From Flavobacteriales bacterium UBA6057 (GTDB lineage: Bacteria; Bacteroidota; Bacteroidia; Flavobacteriales_G; Salibacteraceae), in NCBI GenBank assembly GCA_002428995.1, contig DIYJ01000017.1:62001-126000 (forward strand): a stretch of 64,000 nucleotides of DNA, given 5' to 3'. Within the stretch, counting starts at the first letter, position 1. Each line of letters starts with the position of its first letter. The notes under the pieces were generated by a model. It worked only from the letters and a program-made list of their open reading frames with translations. It searched no databases and was not told where the DNA came from. The translations under genes were made by a program, and so were the position numbers. Of the stretch, positions 18,701 to 27,521 are shown piece by piece.

Positions 18701-21700
18701 GTTGTTTTCCCTGAATCAGGTGCGCTTTGCATCCAATGCCACAGGCGGCCTGTCCTCCGTAGAGTCGGTGACCCTTTCCGGGGTCTTGCATTACCGCCAG
18801 CAGCAGGTTCGCGCAGCCGATCCCGACACGCAATTGGTTCGGATCGAGTTATCCTGCGATTCCGGGGGAAGCTGGAAACCAACCGCACTTTCCGGACATA
18901 TCCTGTGGCCACTTTTTGCAGAAGTTCCCGACATGGCCGATGCGGTCAAAAAAGATCTTCGTGAGCCTTATCCCTGGATCAGCGCTGAGGTTGCACTGGA
19001 CAATGGGCACCTGAAACTGGTTTCACCGGAGCTGCACTTTCAGTACCTGGAACGCACATGGGCCAGACCACTCGAAGACCATCGTTTTGAAGCAGATGCA
19101 GGGATTTCGGATGTGCTCCGGTTCAGCGGAAAGGAGATTCCCGGAGAAGCAAATAGCCATGCCTTGATTCCCTTCGATCTTGAAGTAACGCTTGCGCGTG
19201 ACATGTCGGGCGATTCGAGCGTGACATTCACCCTGACCGCAAACCTTGGATATGCATCCAATGAATTGCTCGATGCGGAACTCAGCGTTGCCATTCATGC
19301 TGAAGAGGTGCTGGAAACACTCACCCACATTCGATTGATGCACGTTGGAGAGCATTCGCTGCTGGACTACGCGCCCGGCACACGCAATGAGCCGGTCACC
19401 TATTCCTTCGCCAACGGACAGCTGGCCTTTGTTCTGAACCGCCCGTTTAACACAGCCCGGTCCCACGGCTACTTTGAGCTCTTGCCCGGCATGGCCGTTT
19501 CGCAGCGAGCGGAAGTGCAGGCCTTTATCACCCTTCAATTGGAATCCCCCGAGGCCGGTGCGTTGTCCAGTGTCGCAGTCGAGGCTTTCCAGGTGCTGAT
19601 TGAGTCTGTTATACACACCAAAGAGCGTCTTTCATTCCGATTGTTATCAAGCCTTGCCGATGCAGGCACCATGTCCGTTGAGCTTGATTTTTCCGGGGAA
19701 TATTCGCTTCGAAACGCCATTTCCTGGCCTGGCGCAGCCGATGAGACAGCCACACATGAGGTAAACTTCCTGTTGCGTCAGGCGCGAATTCCGCAGGATC
19801 AACTCAAACCTGGTGCTGCATCATTTTTTGAATTGCGCCTGGATGAAGCACATCCTTTCGTGGAGTGGCCATGCATTGCCCGACATGTCATTTATTCCGA
19901 CACTGATAAGCGCGAACCCTTGCTTACATGGACAGCTCCGCAGCGTCTACGCTTGTTTAATCCTGCCACCTACACAAATGAAGTACTGATCACTGGCGGG
20001 GAGGCCATCAAGGGACTCGATCTGCAGTATGGCAAAAAGCGCAGTGGTTCGATGTTTACCGTGCAGCACAAGTATCGGTTGCAACCCACGCGCTGGGATA
20101 ACCTGGAACGTGGATTTACCGGCCCGCTGGCGAGTGCCCTGGAGACATTCCTCCTTAAACAGCCCGAAAACCTCATCATCGCTGAAGCCTCTGAAGCATT
20201 CTGGCTGTGGCCCAATCCGCCATCGGATGACCGTCCACCGGTGGAGTTGTGGCGCCTCGGAAAACACCTGGTGCAAGGCAATCCCACCAACCTCAAAGAT
20301 TTCACAGCCGAAGCCCGGGAAGCCGGCCAGGGTTGGTATCGCATGGCCATTCCATTTGTGGGCGCTATCGGCAGAGACTTGAAGCGAAACATGCCGGCAT
20401 CTCTGCAAAAGCGTATGGGAAACCGGCAAATCACCAAGCCAGGTAAGACCCATGATTTCAAGTTTCTCGACCCCAACACGCGGGTATCATTGCCCGACTT
20501 ATTGCGTCAGGACAACCTGCCGCGCTATGCTCTAGATAACGTCCCGCTACATCCCGGTTCCGGGCGTGTCTTCGACCAGATGATTCCGGCCAGGGAGTCG
20601 CACGAACGTGTCTTTCCATTCACCCAGCCGATACGCGGTTTTGAACCCGGCTGGCTGGTGTTCGCTCCCTGGCACCTCGACCACGATTCCGATCCTTATC
20701 CCGACATGGCGTTTGGCATGACCAAGGCCATGATCGACCATTTGGTCAACATGCATCACGATGGTTCCAGGCCCTTGACTGCAGCGCTGGAAGTGGTTCC
20801 TCAGACCCGTGAAGCTGAAGCTCTTGGACAACGTGTGAAATCCCCCGAAAACGATCCTGTGCCTTATCTGATCGCAAGTCCACTATTGGATTGGTCCGCG
20901 ACCGGTAACACAGCCATTGTGCGCGATTGGAAGCCACTTCGTAACAAGACTGGTTTGCCTTCCGTGGAAAGCACATTAAAAGAGGCCGCGCTGGAATGGA
21001 TCAATGCTGCTGATAAGTACACGATTGATCGAGAAGTGTTGGATGGGCCAGCCGGAGACGCACCCGTTGGAGTTGGCATTGGTTTGCTTGTCGCACAACG
21101 TATTGTAGACCAACGCCCTGATACCGGTTACAAATCGTTGGGCGCCTTGCTTAAAGTCGATGGCCTGGGCATCGATAAGCTGAATGACCTGCTTTGGATG
21201 GCCGCTCCCAAGCCGTTGCGCGTGGTGGTCGAAATCTGGTTACCTGGAACACAAAATCCGTGGAGCGCTGATGTTGAACCTGCGTTGCTGAGCCGGAAAG
21301 TGGCCCGACTGGGAACAGTTAAGGCCGGAACAACCTGGCCAGACCTCCTCTTTCGAGCACAGGACGAAAATGCCGAGGAGCAAAAGGTGCGCGCCAGCCT
21401 CTGGGACTGGATGGAACAACAGGTTGCCCTCCATCAACACCGCGGGCCGTTACTCATCCGCGCCATGCGCCTGGAACCGCACAGTGAAATCCCGGAACGT
21501 TACTATCACCTTCTCCGTGGCATGCGGCAATTGGGCAACGTCAGTGGCAGCCTGCGCAAACTTTCCATCGCCACTCCGGCCCTGCCTGATGTGCGCCTGG
21601 AAGACTTATCCGTATGGCCGGAAGGACTGACTTCACTTCCCGGACTGGAATACATGGCTGGCTCTGTCTATTACGAACCCATGGCCTGGTCTGATCCGCC

Positions 21701-23216
21701 CGAAATGGCCATTGAGGAACCCGGAAACGGGAGTGTGCTGCTGCATCTGGAAGCGCATCCACAGCCAGTGAAGCGGGGCGAGGTTGTTCAACTGAACTGG
21801 GAGGCCCTGGAACAACCTGAGCCCTACACGCTCTGGCTGCGAAAAAAAGGCGATGAAGCAGCATGGCAGGTCACAAGCAATACCTATGATTTTCAGCCGC
21901 AAGCCACGGAAATCTATGAATTGATCGCGCGGGATGCTCAGGGAACGATCCTCGACCAAAAAGAAGTTGCGGTACGCGTGCAGGTTCCTGCTGCGGGTAG
22001 TGGTTACGGGCTTTCATGGAAGCTGAGCGCTACGGTGCCCGGGCCGGATCATACTTCCCGGCAATCCAACAGTCATGGCTGGCAGCGCTGGGTGGAAATG
22101 AACCGCGACCCAGTGTTTGACGATCGTACGTACGATGACACTGAGGGCCGTCAAAACGTGTTACCTCCTTCGAGAGAAGCTTCGTGGGAAGCCTCAGACA
22201 TTGACCTGTCAACCCTTTCTCCACTTATGCCCGCGCGGGTGGTTCAGGTGCAAACAAGTGGACGAGCGGGCCAGTGGTTCGATATACGTAATGCCTTGTT
22301 GCTCCGGGAAGCGGATGGTATGTTCAGGCGGCAATCTACCGTGTCACTTTCCCTGCGGCATCCGCGTCCGGTGCCCATTCCAAATGCCCTGCAACCCATC
22401 GCGCTGGAAGTTTCCACACCGGTGGATTCGAAGCCTCCGTTTGCGCAAAGGCGCATTGAATGGCAAGACCCGATGTTTAACAGGCGCCTGCTGGCCGTGG
22501 GGCAGGAAGCTTCCACCACTTCACTGACACTGCGGCTCGATCGCGGGCAATATGGCGCCAAAGACATTTTCTACCCAGAGGTCATTTTTCAACCAAATAA
22601 TGACATCGAAGAAGGGTGGCGCATTCAGCTCAAAGCCACCATCCACCGGGAAGTTCGGGGTCGCACCCTGGTGATGGGTAAGCTGGAATTCAGCATGACC
22701 GAGACAACTGCTGCCTGCATTACAGAACCTGTTGATGAAGCCTCATTGACCCAGCGCAGTCATAGGATGACAACCACGAGCCAGCACCCCAAGCATAACT
22801 GGGTGTTCGAATTGGGCTTGAACCATCCGGAAGCAGCCGATCCGCTGCTGGTGCTCGAATTGATGGATCAGGATCGGCTGGTGATAGAGGCACAACTGCT
22901 GGATGTTGACGGCCGGGCAACGCAGCGCGTTCACCTGGAAGCCGCCATTCGGACAGATGTGACTGCCTGGCCGCAGCCTCAAAATGCCTATGCCATTCTC
23001 AGATCTTCCCAGGTTGAGAAAGATGTGGCAGCCTTTGGCTGGACCCCGAAACCATTGGTAGTGAAACGGGGCAATCGCTTCGATCCGGGAAGCTGGCAAG
23101 GCACTTTTCGCTACACTGACACCTTCATTTCCACCGGCTCGGAAGTGGTCGAATACGAGGTCTTTCCCATCACACCTTACGGAGAACAAATCATGCCTGA
23201 AACCGATACGCCATGA
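15765..23216 (+). CDS. giant protein of unknown function with HhH-like segment (2483 aa)
   Basis: Second gene of the operon, joined to the first by an ATGA overlap. It has no signal peptide and no clear membrane helix. Most of it is beta-rich with many Trp, Pro and charged residues. At about residues 1763-1815 is a helix-hairpin-helix-like segment of ComEA type (GVGIGLLVAQRIVDQRP, then GYKSLGALLKVDGLGIDKL), a fold usually used for DNA or protein contacts. At about 1995-2073 is an immunoglobulin/fibronectin-like module beginning PVKRGEVVQLNWEA. I recognise no whole-protein family. Matching size, composition and coupling suggest the two giants form one assembly, possibly as alternating scaffold subunits; this is inference. 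Confidence 0.83.
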   Translation: MKRAKGNIKAFELSSLGGLWSARFIPNVFLKVEHRDFPDVHEKQFELRVEDWLAWLPLRRGRTYQRGNQQEVMVRSAAASIQFFHLKLRLPPNGTAERWLFLELENAPPTEVILDHPFPRPTMDDQRHWQFLITKSKFCVELLLNPETQEYEWPDWVEYAKILEGDAEHVIAPLDIIQQVFGLQPGTETTALEWQPDSLVIEAARSAPWHPGKQLNGRFRYQWDERIDSSHAYQLSIHHDKPWQESLKDYQLAVIHATRFISHDLNDNQLEDDTIRLPHSDSPAVGVVSAHFPETITWFNEGPDSWQFIPPAGLFELEMRGSAGGVARLVADHISMSDDGLNLIFSAGEYEAEDIVQYEYHHASDVTDINRWQADLEAVAEPESLRQIARASGFRPLKKQSQGTAWVLTETGPMGLPLLQGIEEDEEMILPESRPFLKGMLRLGEIPWESEGAGVPHTPRIGWVKMGSLLLLSAKGFKCSIHLKASQSHGDHRILTLGSAALHLADPQLRLEDFLPVYIPPVYQEAVDGPPALPATSQDEADRFYGLTFLKGLSSKTAVDQPSWRFKLQFYPASEQVQANTHRFTEGDWGESSIEISLSEKLAGLSRYWYKPRNLRWVPALPLSGDPALQPEQRINEHRTLMPLVPAALEASIQLAFGQTWHALAVQSGTYELPPAPTADNNHSLYRWIILELPGLELELLHGETIELQHGLPAIGHFQWNWRHDLPSLDELFALRLGEQPNASTRLEDGTTAISWTEQLALRDVLAKASDPFLFRQSTAFDPAHTFCVDELPLSVSGLFARQSFEALASIDVQTSTASLWLKGSHTNIPLIPSDRLLEGPGASFAQTRSGDDVPVLTPLDHAGEDSWQLRAGSLVPKANDEDWVDQRGRVFQTASSSAPREVRTHTSEDTYGTVLQWTGELNLESSAVVCKVRCIGLPVTQQDGSWQFRMDNLPWDNVFHEFRWGAIETVSLWGFDFQLFSLNQVRFASNATGGLSSVESVTLSGVLHYRQQQVRAADPDTQLVRIELSCDSGGSWKPTALSGHILWPLFAEVPDMADAVKKDLREPYPWISAEVALDNGHLKLVSPELHFQYLERTWARPLEDHRFEADAGISDVLRFSGKEIPGEANSHALIPFDLEVTLARDMSGDSSVTFTLTANLGYASNELLDAELSVAIHAEEVLETLTHIRLMHVGEHSLLDYAPGTRNEPVTYSFANGQLAFVLNRPFNTARSHGYFELLPGMAVSQRAEVQAFITLQLESPEAGALSSVAVEAFQVLIESVIHTKERLSFRLLSSLADAGTMSVELDFSGEYSLRNAISWPGAADETATHEVNFLLRQARIPQDQLKPGAASFFELRLDEAHPFVEWPCIARHVIYSDTDKREPLLTWTAPQRLRLFNPATYTNEVLITGGEAIKGLDLQYGKKRSGSMFTVQHKYRLQPTRWDNLERGFTGPLASALETFLLKQPENLIIAEASEAFWLWPNPPSDDRPPVELWRLGKHLVQGNPTNLKDFTAEAREAGQGWYRMAIPFVGAIGRDLKRNMPASLQKRMGNRQITKPGKTHDFKFLDPNTRVSLPDLLRQDNLPRYALDNVPLHPGSGRVFDQMIPARESHERVFPFTQPIRGFEPGWLVFAPWHLDHDSDPYPDMAFGMTKAMIDHLVNMHHDGSRPLTAALEVVPQTREAEALGQRVKSPENDPVPYLIASPLLDWSATGNTAIVRDWKPLRNKTGLPSVESTLKEAALEWINAADKYTIDREVLDGPAGDAPVGVGIGLLVAQRIVDQRPDTGYKSLGALLKVDGLGIDKLNDLLWMAAPKPLRVVVEIWLPGTQNPWSADVEPALLSRKVARLGTVKAGTTWPDLLFRAQDENAEEQKVRASLWDWMEQQVALHQHRGPLLIRAMRLEPHSEIPERYYHLLRGMRQLGNVSGSLRKLSIATPALPDVRLEDLSVWPEGLTSLPGLEYMAGSVYYEPMAWSDPPEMAIEEPGNGSVLLHLEAHPQPVKRGEVVQLNWEALEQPEPYTLWLRKKGDEAAWQVTSNTYDFQPQATEIYELIARDAQGTILDQKEVAVRVQVPAAGSGYGLSWKLSATVPGPDHTSRQSNSHGWQRWVEMNRDPVFDDRTYDDTEGRQNVLPPSREASWEASDIDLSTLSPLMPARVVQVQTSGRAGQWFDIRNALLLREADGMFRRQSTVSLSLRHPRPVPIPNALQPIALEVSTPVDSKPPFAQRRIEWQDPMFNRRLLAVGQEASTTSLTLRLDRGQYGAKDIFYPEVIFQPNNDIEEGWRIQLKATIHREVRGRTLVMGKLEFSMTETTAACITEPVDEASLTQRSHRMTTTSQHPKHNWVFELGLNHPEAADPLLVLELMDQDRLVIEAQLLDVDGRATQRVHLEAAIRTDVTAWPQPQNAYAILRSSQVEKDVAAFGWTPKPLVVKRGNRFDPGSWQGTFRYTDTFISTGSEVVEYEVFPITPYGEQIMPETDTP

Positions 23217-24529
23217 GTGCTCAGGAACATATGATTCCTGGCAAGGTGCGGCAAGGGCACAAGGCTCCATTCCCAACGTTGGATGTTGAAAACATCAGCC
23301 CGCAACTGCTTGAACAAGCAGCAGGAGCACTGGCCTCGGTGGGCATTGAAACGGGCGGAAGCTCCCTGGAACGTGTGAAACGCGCAGCCCTGTTGGTGCG
23401 CGCATTGGCGGCTGGAACGCATCGCTTTATCCGAAGCAACGAGCCGCTGGCCATTGATAAGTCCACACTGATTTATCCGGAGAGCGTGCACGGAAAACTT
23501 CCGCTGAACGCATGGGAATGGACTGCAATTCATCACACCTGGGGATGCTTTGATGGAGGAGAAGGAATTGCGATTGATGTTCCTGAACCGCTGTTGGCAG
23601 AGGAGTACCTCTGGGGCACACTGGAACTCATGTCGGTGTTGAAAGCATGGGGTGCACAATACCAATTGCAGGCAGGTACTGACGCGGAGCCCATTCGTGT
23701 GCATTACACCGGCAGGCGTTTTGGCGGTCCGGTGGCGGGTCGGCAGGACATAAGCCAGATTGGAATGAGTGCGGCCATTTCACTTCCGTCTGGCGATCTG
23801 GCCAGCACGGCTGCGGAGGCCTTAGCAGAAGCCGCCCCGGGTTATCGCCTGCGAGCCAATGAAAGCTCAGTTTTGGAAGGACGATTTAACATCATGCTAT
23901 CCTCCGTGCGCCTGCCAACGGATGTGTTGGAGCCGCACCCCGAAATAGAATGGCTGAAGCAGCGCCCGGCTTCCCTCGGGAGTTTGCTGAAACGATATCC
24001 CGATTTTTTTGACCACTACGAGCCTGCGCTTTTTACCTACCAGTTTGTGGATTCCCTTGCAGGATTATCCGGCCGGGCTGTGTGCTCGGTGTTTAACGCT
24101 TTTCACGAAAAAGGATTGAGTACACTGCTTCTGATGGAAGCCGTAGAGGCGCAAAAGGCCGAAGGAATTCTGCTTGCCGCGCTGAGTTCGGAAGGGCGTG
24201 AGCTGATTGCTGGAGTGTTGCAGCTCGATCCCGATGATTTGAGTCCAACGGTGAAAGACCGTTTGATGCCCCTGGATAATCAGCTCCGTGTGCTGGTGGT
24301 TTTTCATTCCATCAGTGCAGTAATGGATGCGTTGCCCAAGGACTGGTCGAAACTCAGCATTGACGACATGGAAAAAGTGAACAAGGTTACTGACCTGCTC
24401 TCGCAAGGCCTTGACAGTATTACCAATGCCCCAAACCTCTGGGCAGTGCTGAAATCCGTTGTGGAAGAAGTAGACATCATGGCCTTGTTGCAGGGCCAGT
24501 TCACCCCTCCAAATTCAGGTACATCATGA
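23213..24529 (+). CDS. unknown protein of the giant-gene operon (438 aa)
   Basis: Coupled to the second giant gene by ATGA. No signal peptide or membrane helix. The first ~240 residues look mixed alpha/beta, with a GMSAAISLPSGDL segment around residue 183; the last ~190 residues are mainly helical, including LLLMEAVEAQKAEGILLAALSS-like amphipathic helices. I do not recognise a family. High G+C and shared coupling tie it to the giants; a bridging or adaptor role would fit its size but has no direct support. Confidence 0.8.
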   Translation: MSAQEHMIPGKVRQGHKAPFPTLDVENISPQLLEQAAGALASVGIETGGSSLERVKRAALLVRALAAGTHRFIRSNEPLAIDKSTLIYPESVHGKLPLNAWEWTAIHHTWGCFDGGEGIAIDVPEPLLAEEYLWGTLELMSVLKAWGAQYQLQAGTDAEPIRVHYTGRRFGGPVAGRQDISQIGMSAAISLPSGDLASTAAEALAEAAPGYRLRANESSVLEGRFNIMLSSVRLPTDVLEPHPEIEWLKQRPASLGSLLKRYPDFFDHYEPALFTYQFVDSLAGLSGRAVCSVFNAFHEKGLSTLLLMEAVEAQKAEGILLAALSSEGRELIAGVLQLDPDDLSPTVKDRLMPLDNQLRVLVVFHSISAVMDALPKDWSKLSIDDMEKVNKVTDLLSQGLDSITNAPNLWAVLKSVVEEVDIMALLQGQFTPPNSGTS

Positions 24530-25008
24530 TCGGAACCTTGGTCACATATACCAATCGTAGTTCAGAACAGCTTACGGCCTTGCTCGAAAGCAACGCGCTA
24601 GATCAAATTACCCGTTTGCAAGGTCTGGGAATACTCAAGTTGGAGGTTGATTTTCCAGGTGACTTCGATCTTGAGGCATATTTGGAAGAAGGCAAGGACA
24701 CCCTGCGCTTCATTGCAGACAAGGTGGAAACGTGGAAAGAGCCACTGACTGCGCTCCATGCCTTTTTTACCCTGCTTGATTTGGCAGGTGACACCGCAGC
24801 ACTGACTTCCGAAGCAATGGCCGGAGTGGCTAACCTGACCGGTATTGCCCAGGATCATTCCGGCAATCCGGAGGACGCCATCGAGGCCAGTCGGGCGCAC
24901 TTGCTACGCCTAAAAAACAGCCTGCCAGCCCCCGAAGAACTGGACGAGTTCCAGCAGAACCTGCGCAACCTGGAAGATAACCTGGATAAACTGAAACAGC
25001 TGGTATGA
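24526..25008 (+). CDS. small helical protein of the giant-gene operon (160 aa)
   Basis: ATGA-coupled to the genes on both sides. Apart from an opening strand (MIGTLVTYTN) it is almost entirely amphipathic helix, ending in a coiled-coil-like stretch (EELDEFQQNLRNLEDNLDK). No known domain was recognised. It resembles the next protein (168 aa) in length and helical style, and the pair may be paralogues or partners. Confidence 0.75.
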   Translation: MIGTLVTYTNRSSEQLTALLESNALDQITRLQGLGILKLEVDFPGDFDLEAYLEEGKDTLRFIADKVETWKEPLTALHAFFTLLDLAGDTAALTSEAMAGVANLTGIAQDHSGNPEDAIEASRAHLLRLKNSLPAPEELDEFQQNLRNLEDNLDKLKQLV

Positions 25009-25511
25009 GCCATAACACCTTCATACGGCTGAATGAGCTGGAAGAACGCTACCTGCTGTTTTTCCGAAGCGAGGCGACCGCGTTGGTGAACTACCTCATC
25101 GACCAGCAGCTGATGAGCGCATCACAGGTCACTACGGTGCTTACGCCTATAGCTGATTTCCAAGGCTGGCTCGACCAGCGCATCGATGACATCCGGGATG
25201 CACTGGCAGGCGCTGACGGACTGATGGCACTCACGGAAGTCATCGGAGGTATGATAGAAGGCATGGCAGATCAAGCGGAGCGGGCTGCCCATGCAGAAAC
25301 TGGCCTGACAGATAACCCGCTGACCTCGGTACTCAACGGGCTTTCGGGGCTGCGCAGATTCAGCGGTCAGGCCGAACTCGAATACCTCAGCACCATCCTG
25401 CCCGATCCAGCACTGCTCCAGGAAATTCAGGAAAATGCCCGCGCCATTCAAACAGAAATTCAAACCCTGCTTGACCAACAGGATCAGGCATCACAATCAC
25501 GTAACCAATAA
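25005..25511 (+). CDS. small helical protein of the giant-gene operon (168 aa)
   Basis: ATGA-coupled to the preceding gene. Nearly all helix, Gln- and Ala-rich at the C-terminus (QTEIQTLLDQQDQASQSRNQ). No signal peptide, membrane helix or recognised family. A 63-base gap follows, containing only an out-of-frame 11-codon ORF, so the next gene is probably still on the same transcript. Confidence 0.75.
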   Translation: MSHNTFIRLNELEERYLLFFRSEATALVNYLIDQQLMSASQVTTVLTPIADFQGWLDQRIDDIRDALAGADGLMALTEVIGGMIEGMADQAERAAHAETGLTDNPLTSVLNGLSGLRRFSGQAELEYLSTILPDPALLQEIQENARAIQTEIQTLLDQQDQASQSRNQ

Positions 25512-25574
25512 CCCATCATACCATGAATACCTCTTTCTCAAACTCAATGAATACCGATTTAAACCCTGGAAATT

Positions 25575-27521
25575 ATGTCTGAAACAACTGAAGCGGTGGC
25601 AGGAACAGTCTCTGCTACAACAAAACCGTTCAACCCCTTCGATTATGTCGCCAATGTTCTGATGGTGGTTCGCATGAAACTGGAAGAACCATCAGAAGGA
25701 GATGATATCCCCCGCTATGCGCGCATTGCACAGATAAGGAAAACAGAAATTGAGATTTTTGATACTCTGGCCAAAGGAGGGGTAACCGGGTTAACACTCA
25801 CAGTCACCAAACTGATTCATCTTACCCTGACTGCCAAGGACCTGTTTTCCGATCTCCGATCGATGAAGGCCCTGATAGAAGTGGCTGGAGCGATGGTCAA
25901 GGCAGTGAGCAATCCTGAATTTACGGCCTCTATAGGGGTATTATTTAATGAAACCGGGGGTGGTGGTGACGATCTTCGGGAAGACATAAATAAGATCACA
26001 CAGAATAGCGCTGTATCGAACTTCGTCAATCAGGTGGAGGCGTTCATGGATTTCATTCCCGATCCTGGCGATTTGAGGCGCATTGAGTACGAACTCTTTA
26101 TGATGTCGCGTATCACGTATTCAAATGCTGACCTGTTCCACACCGGTGATGGCGAAGGACAGCCGGTACTTGCAGAAACAGGCAAGGTCCACCTGTTGCA
26201 GTGGACGTTTGGCAACAAGTGGGAAATCAACTATCAGGACGGTGCCTCAAAGGATGCTTTCCATGCTGGAAAGCGTGTGCCTTCTTCCGTCAAGGCTGCG
26301 GATGCCAAACAGGTATCCTATGAGGAGGTGCTGATTTATGAATATGAAGCAGATTTTTCCGATGACTTTACGGAGATTGGTGAAATGTTCAAGGCGCTCG
26401 GTTACACGCAGCTAGGCACAAATAATCAAACAAACCGAAACACCATTCGCACTTTCCAAAGCGCCAATGAATTGCCTGTTACGGGTATCCTCGACAACGA
26501 TGTCATCAATCGGCTTCACAACCTTGATTATGAGAACGAGGGGTTGAAATGGGTCGTCAAAAAGGGAACCCACAAAAAACCAGATGAGAAGCGGGTGGAC
26601 GGATGGTTACCGCTGGTCAATGGTGATGCCAATGGGTATGCTGTAGAGGGCTATGATCCCATTCTGAAGGGAAAATACCGTCACTACATCATTGGTCAGG
26701 ATAAGACCTCCCGACCAGAAGACGATAACTCGGAAAAACCGGAGGAATTTGGCTGGGTTTCATTGCCAGCTCCTGGCAAAACCATTGGTTTTGTTGCAGT
26801 TGAAGGACGCAAACGAGAGCGGAATACCTTTCCGTTTTACGAAGGAGGCAAATATTCAGAGGGTCCCGCAACCTGCGGAAAGGAGTTCTTTTTCGCAGCC
26901 ATGCACACCCAGCCTTGGATTGCGGGCCGAAAAGGGCACCCTGGGGCTTCCGAAAACCTATTCGGATACACCTTGGCCAATACTGCGTCCGAAACGCAAG
27001 GGTTGGAAACCAAGATGTATCAAAAGGTCAATATGGGAAGCATTGATCCGGTCGCACACAGCAATGCCATTTCTGGCTTCGAAGCAGGAGATTATAAGTT
27101 AATGATCACTGTACGTGCGCGCCAGCGATTCCTGTTTAACGAAAAGGCGGAAATGTCTGTGCCCGATCAGGGGCGGGTTCGTGTGGAAGTATTCAAGAAG
27201 GACAAAACAAAGCCGGAAGGTGCGAATGATCCTTCTTGGTGGCCACAACCAAAGAACTATAGAGACCTCGCCCTGAAGCGAAAGCAAGCGATAGACAACA
27301 ACCAGGTATTTAGCCACGACAAGCATAATTTCTGGGAATGCTTGCGCACTTCGGTGATTTTGGACAACACCATCCTTGAAAACGATCCAAAATCGTTTGT
27401 ACCCGCAGACTATGAGGTAAAGGTGACCCTTGAAGGGAAGCTTAATAACAACTGGGATTGCGATGCCTACTTTACGGATGTAGCCATTAAGTGGAGCTTT
27501 ATTCCTGATTCCAATACATGA
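25575..27521 (+). CDS. unknown protein with peptidoglycan-binding-like module (648 aa)
   Basis: The N-terminal ~190 residues are helical, with a hydrophobic stretch (GGVTGLTLTVTKLIHLTL) near residues 57-75 but no signal peptide. Residues ~265-325 match the PG_binding_1 three-helix pattern: MFKALGYTQLG, then NTIRTFQSANELPVTG and LDNDVINRLH. The C-terminal ~300 residues are beta-rich with several Trp and Cys. In phages, contractile injection systems and cell-wall enzymes this module binds peptidoglycan or acts as a docking domain. The gene is less G+C-rich than the giants (26 of 60 bases by hand count at 26401-26460). It overlaps the next gene by ATGA. Confidence 0.78.
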   Translation: MSETTEAVAGTVSATTKPFNPFDYVANVLMVVRMKLEEPSEGDDIPRYARIAQIRKTEIEIFDTLAKGGVTGLTLTVTKLIHLTLTAKDLFSDLRSMKALIEVAGAMVKAVSNPEFTASIGVLFNETGGGGDDLREDINKITQNSAVSNFVNQVEAFMDFIPDPGDLRRIEYELFMMSRITYSNADLFHTGDGEGQPVLAETGKVHLLQWTFGNKWEINYQDGASKDAFHAGKRVPSSVKAADAKQVSYEEVLIYEYEADFSDDFTEIGEMFKALGYTQLGTNNQTNRNTIRTFQSANELPVTGILDNDVINRLHNLDYENEGLKWVVKKGTHKKPDEKRVDGWLPLVNGDANGYAVEGYDPILKGKYRHYIIGQDKTSRPEDDNSEKPEEFGWVSLPAPGKTIGFVAVEGRKRERNTFPFYEGGKYSEGPATCGKEFFFAAMHTQPWIAGRKGHPGASENLFGYTLANTASETQGLETKMYQKVNMGSIDPVAHSNAISGFEAGDYKLMITVRARQRFLFNEKAEMSVPDQGRVRVEVFKKDKTKPEGANDPSWWPQPKNYRDLALKRKQAIDNNQVFSHDKHNFWECLRTSVILDNTILENDPKSFVPADYEVKVTLEGKLNNNWDCDAYFTDVAIKWSFIPDSNT

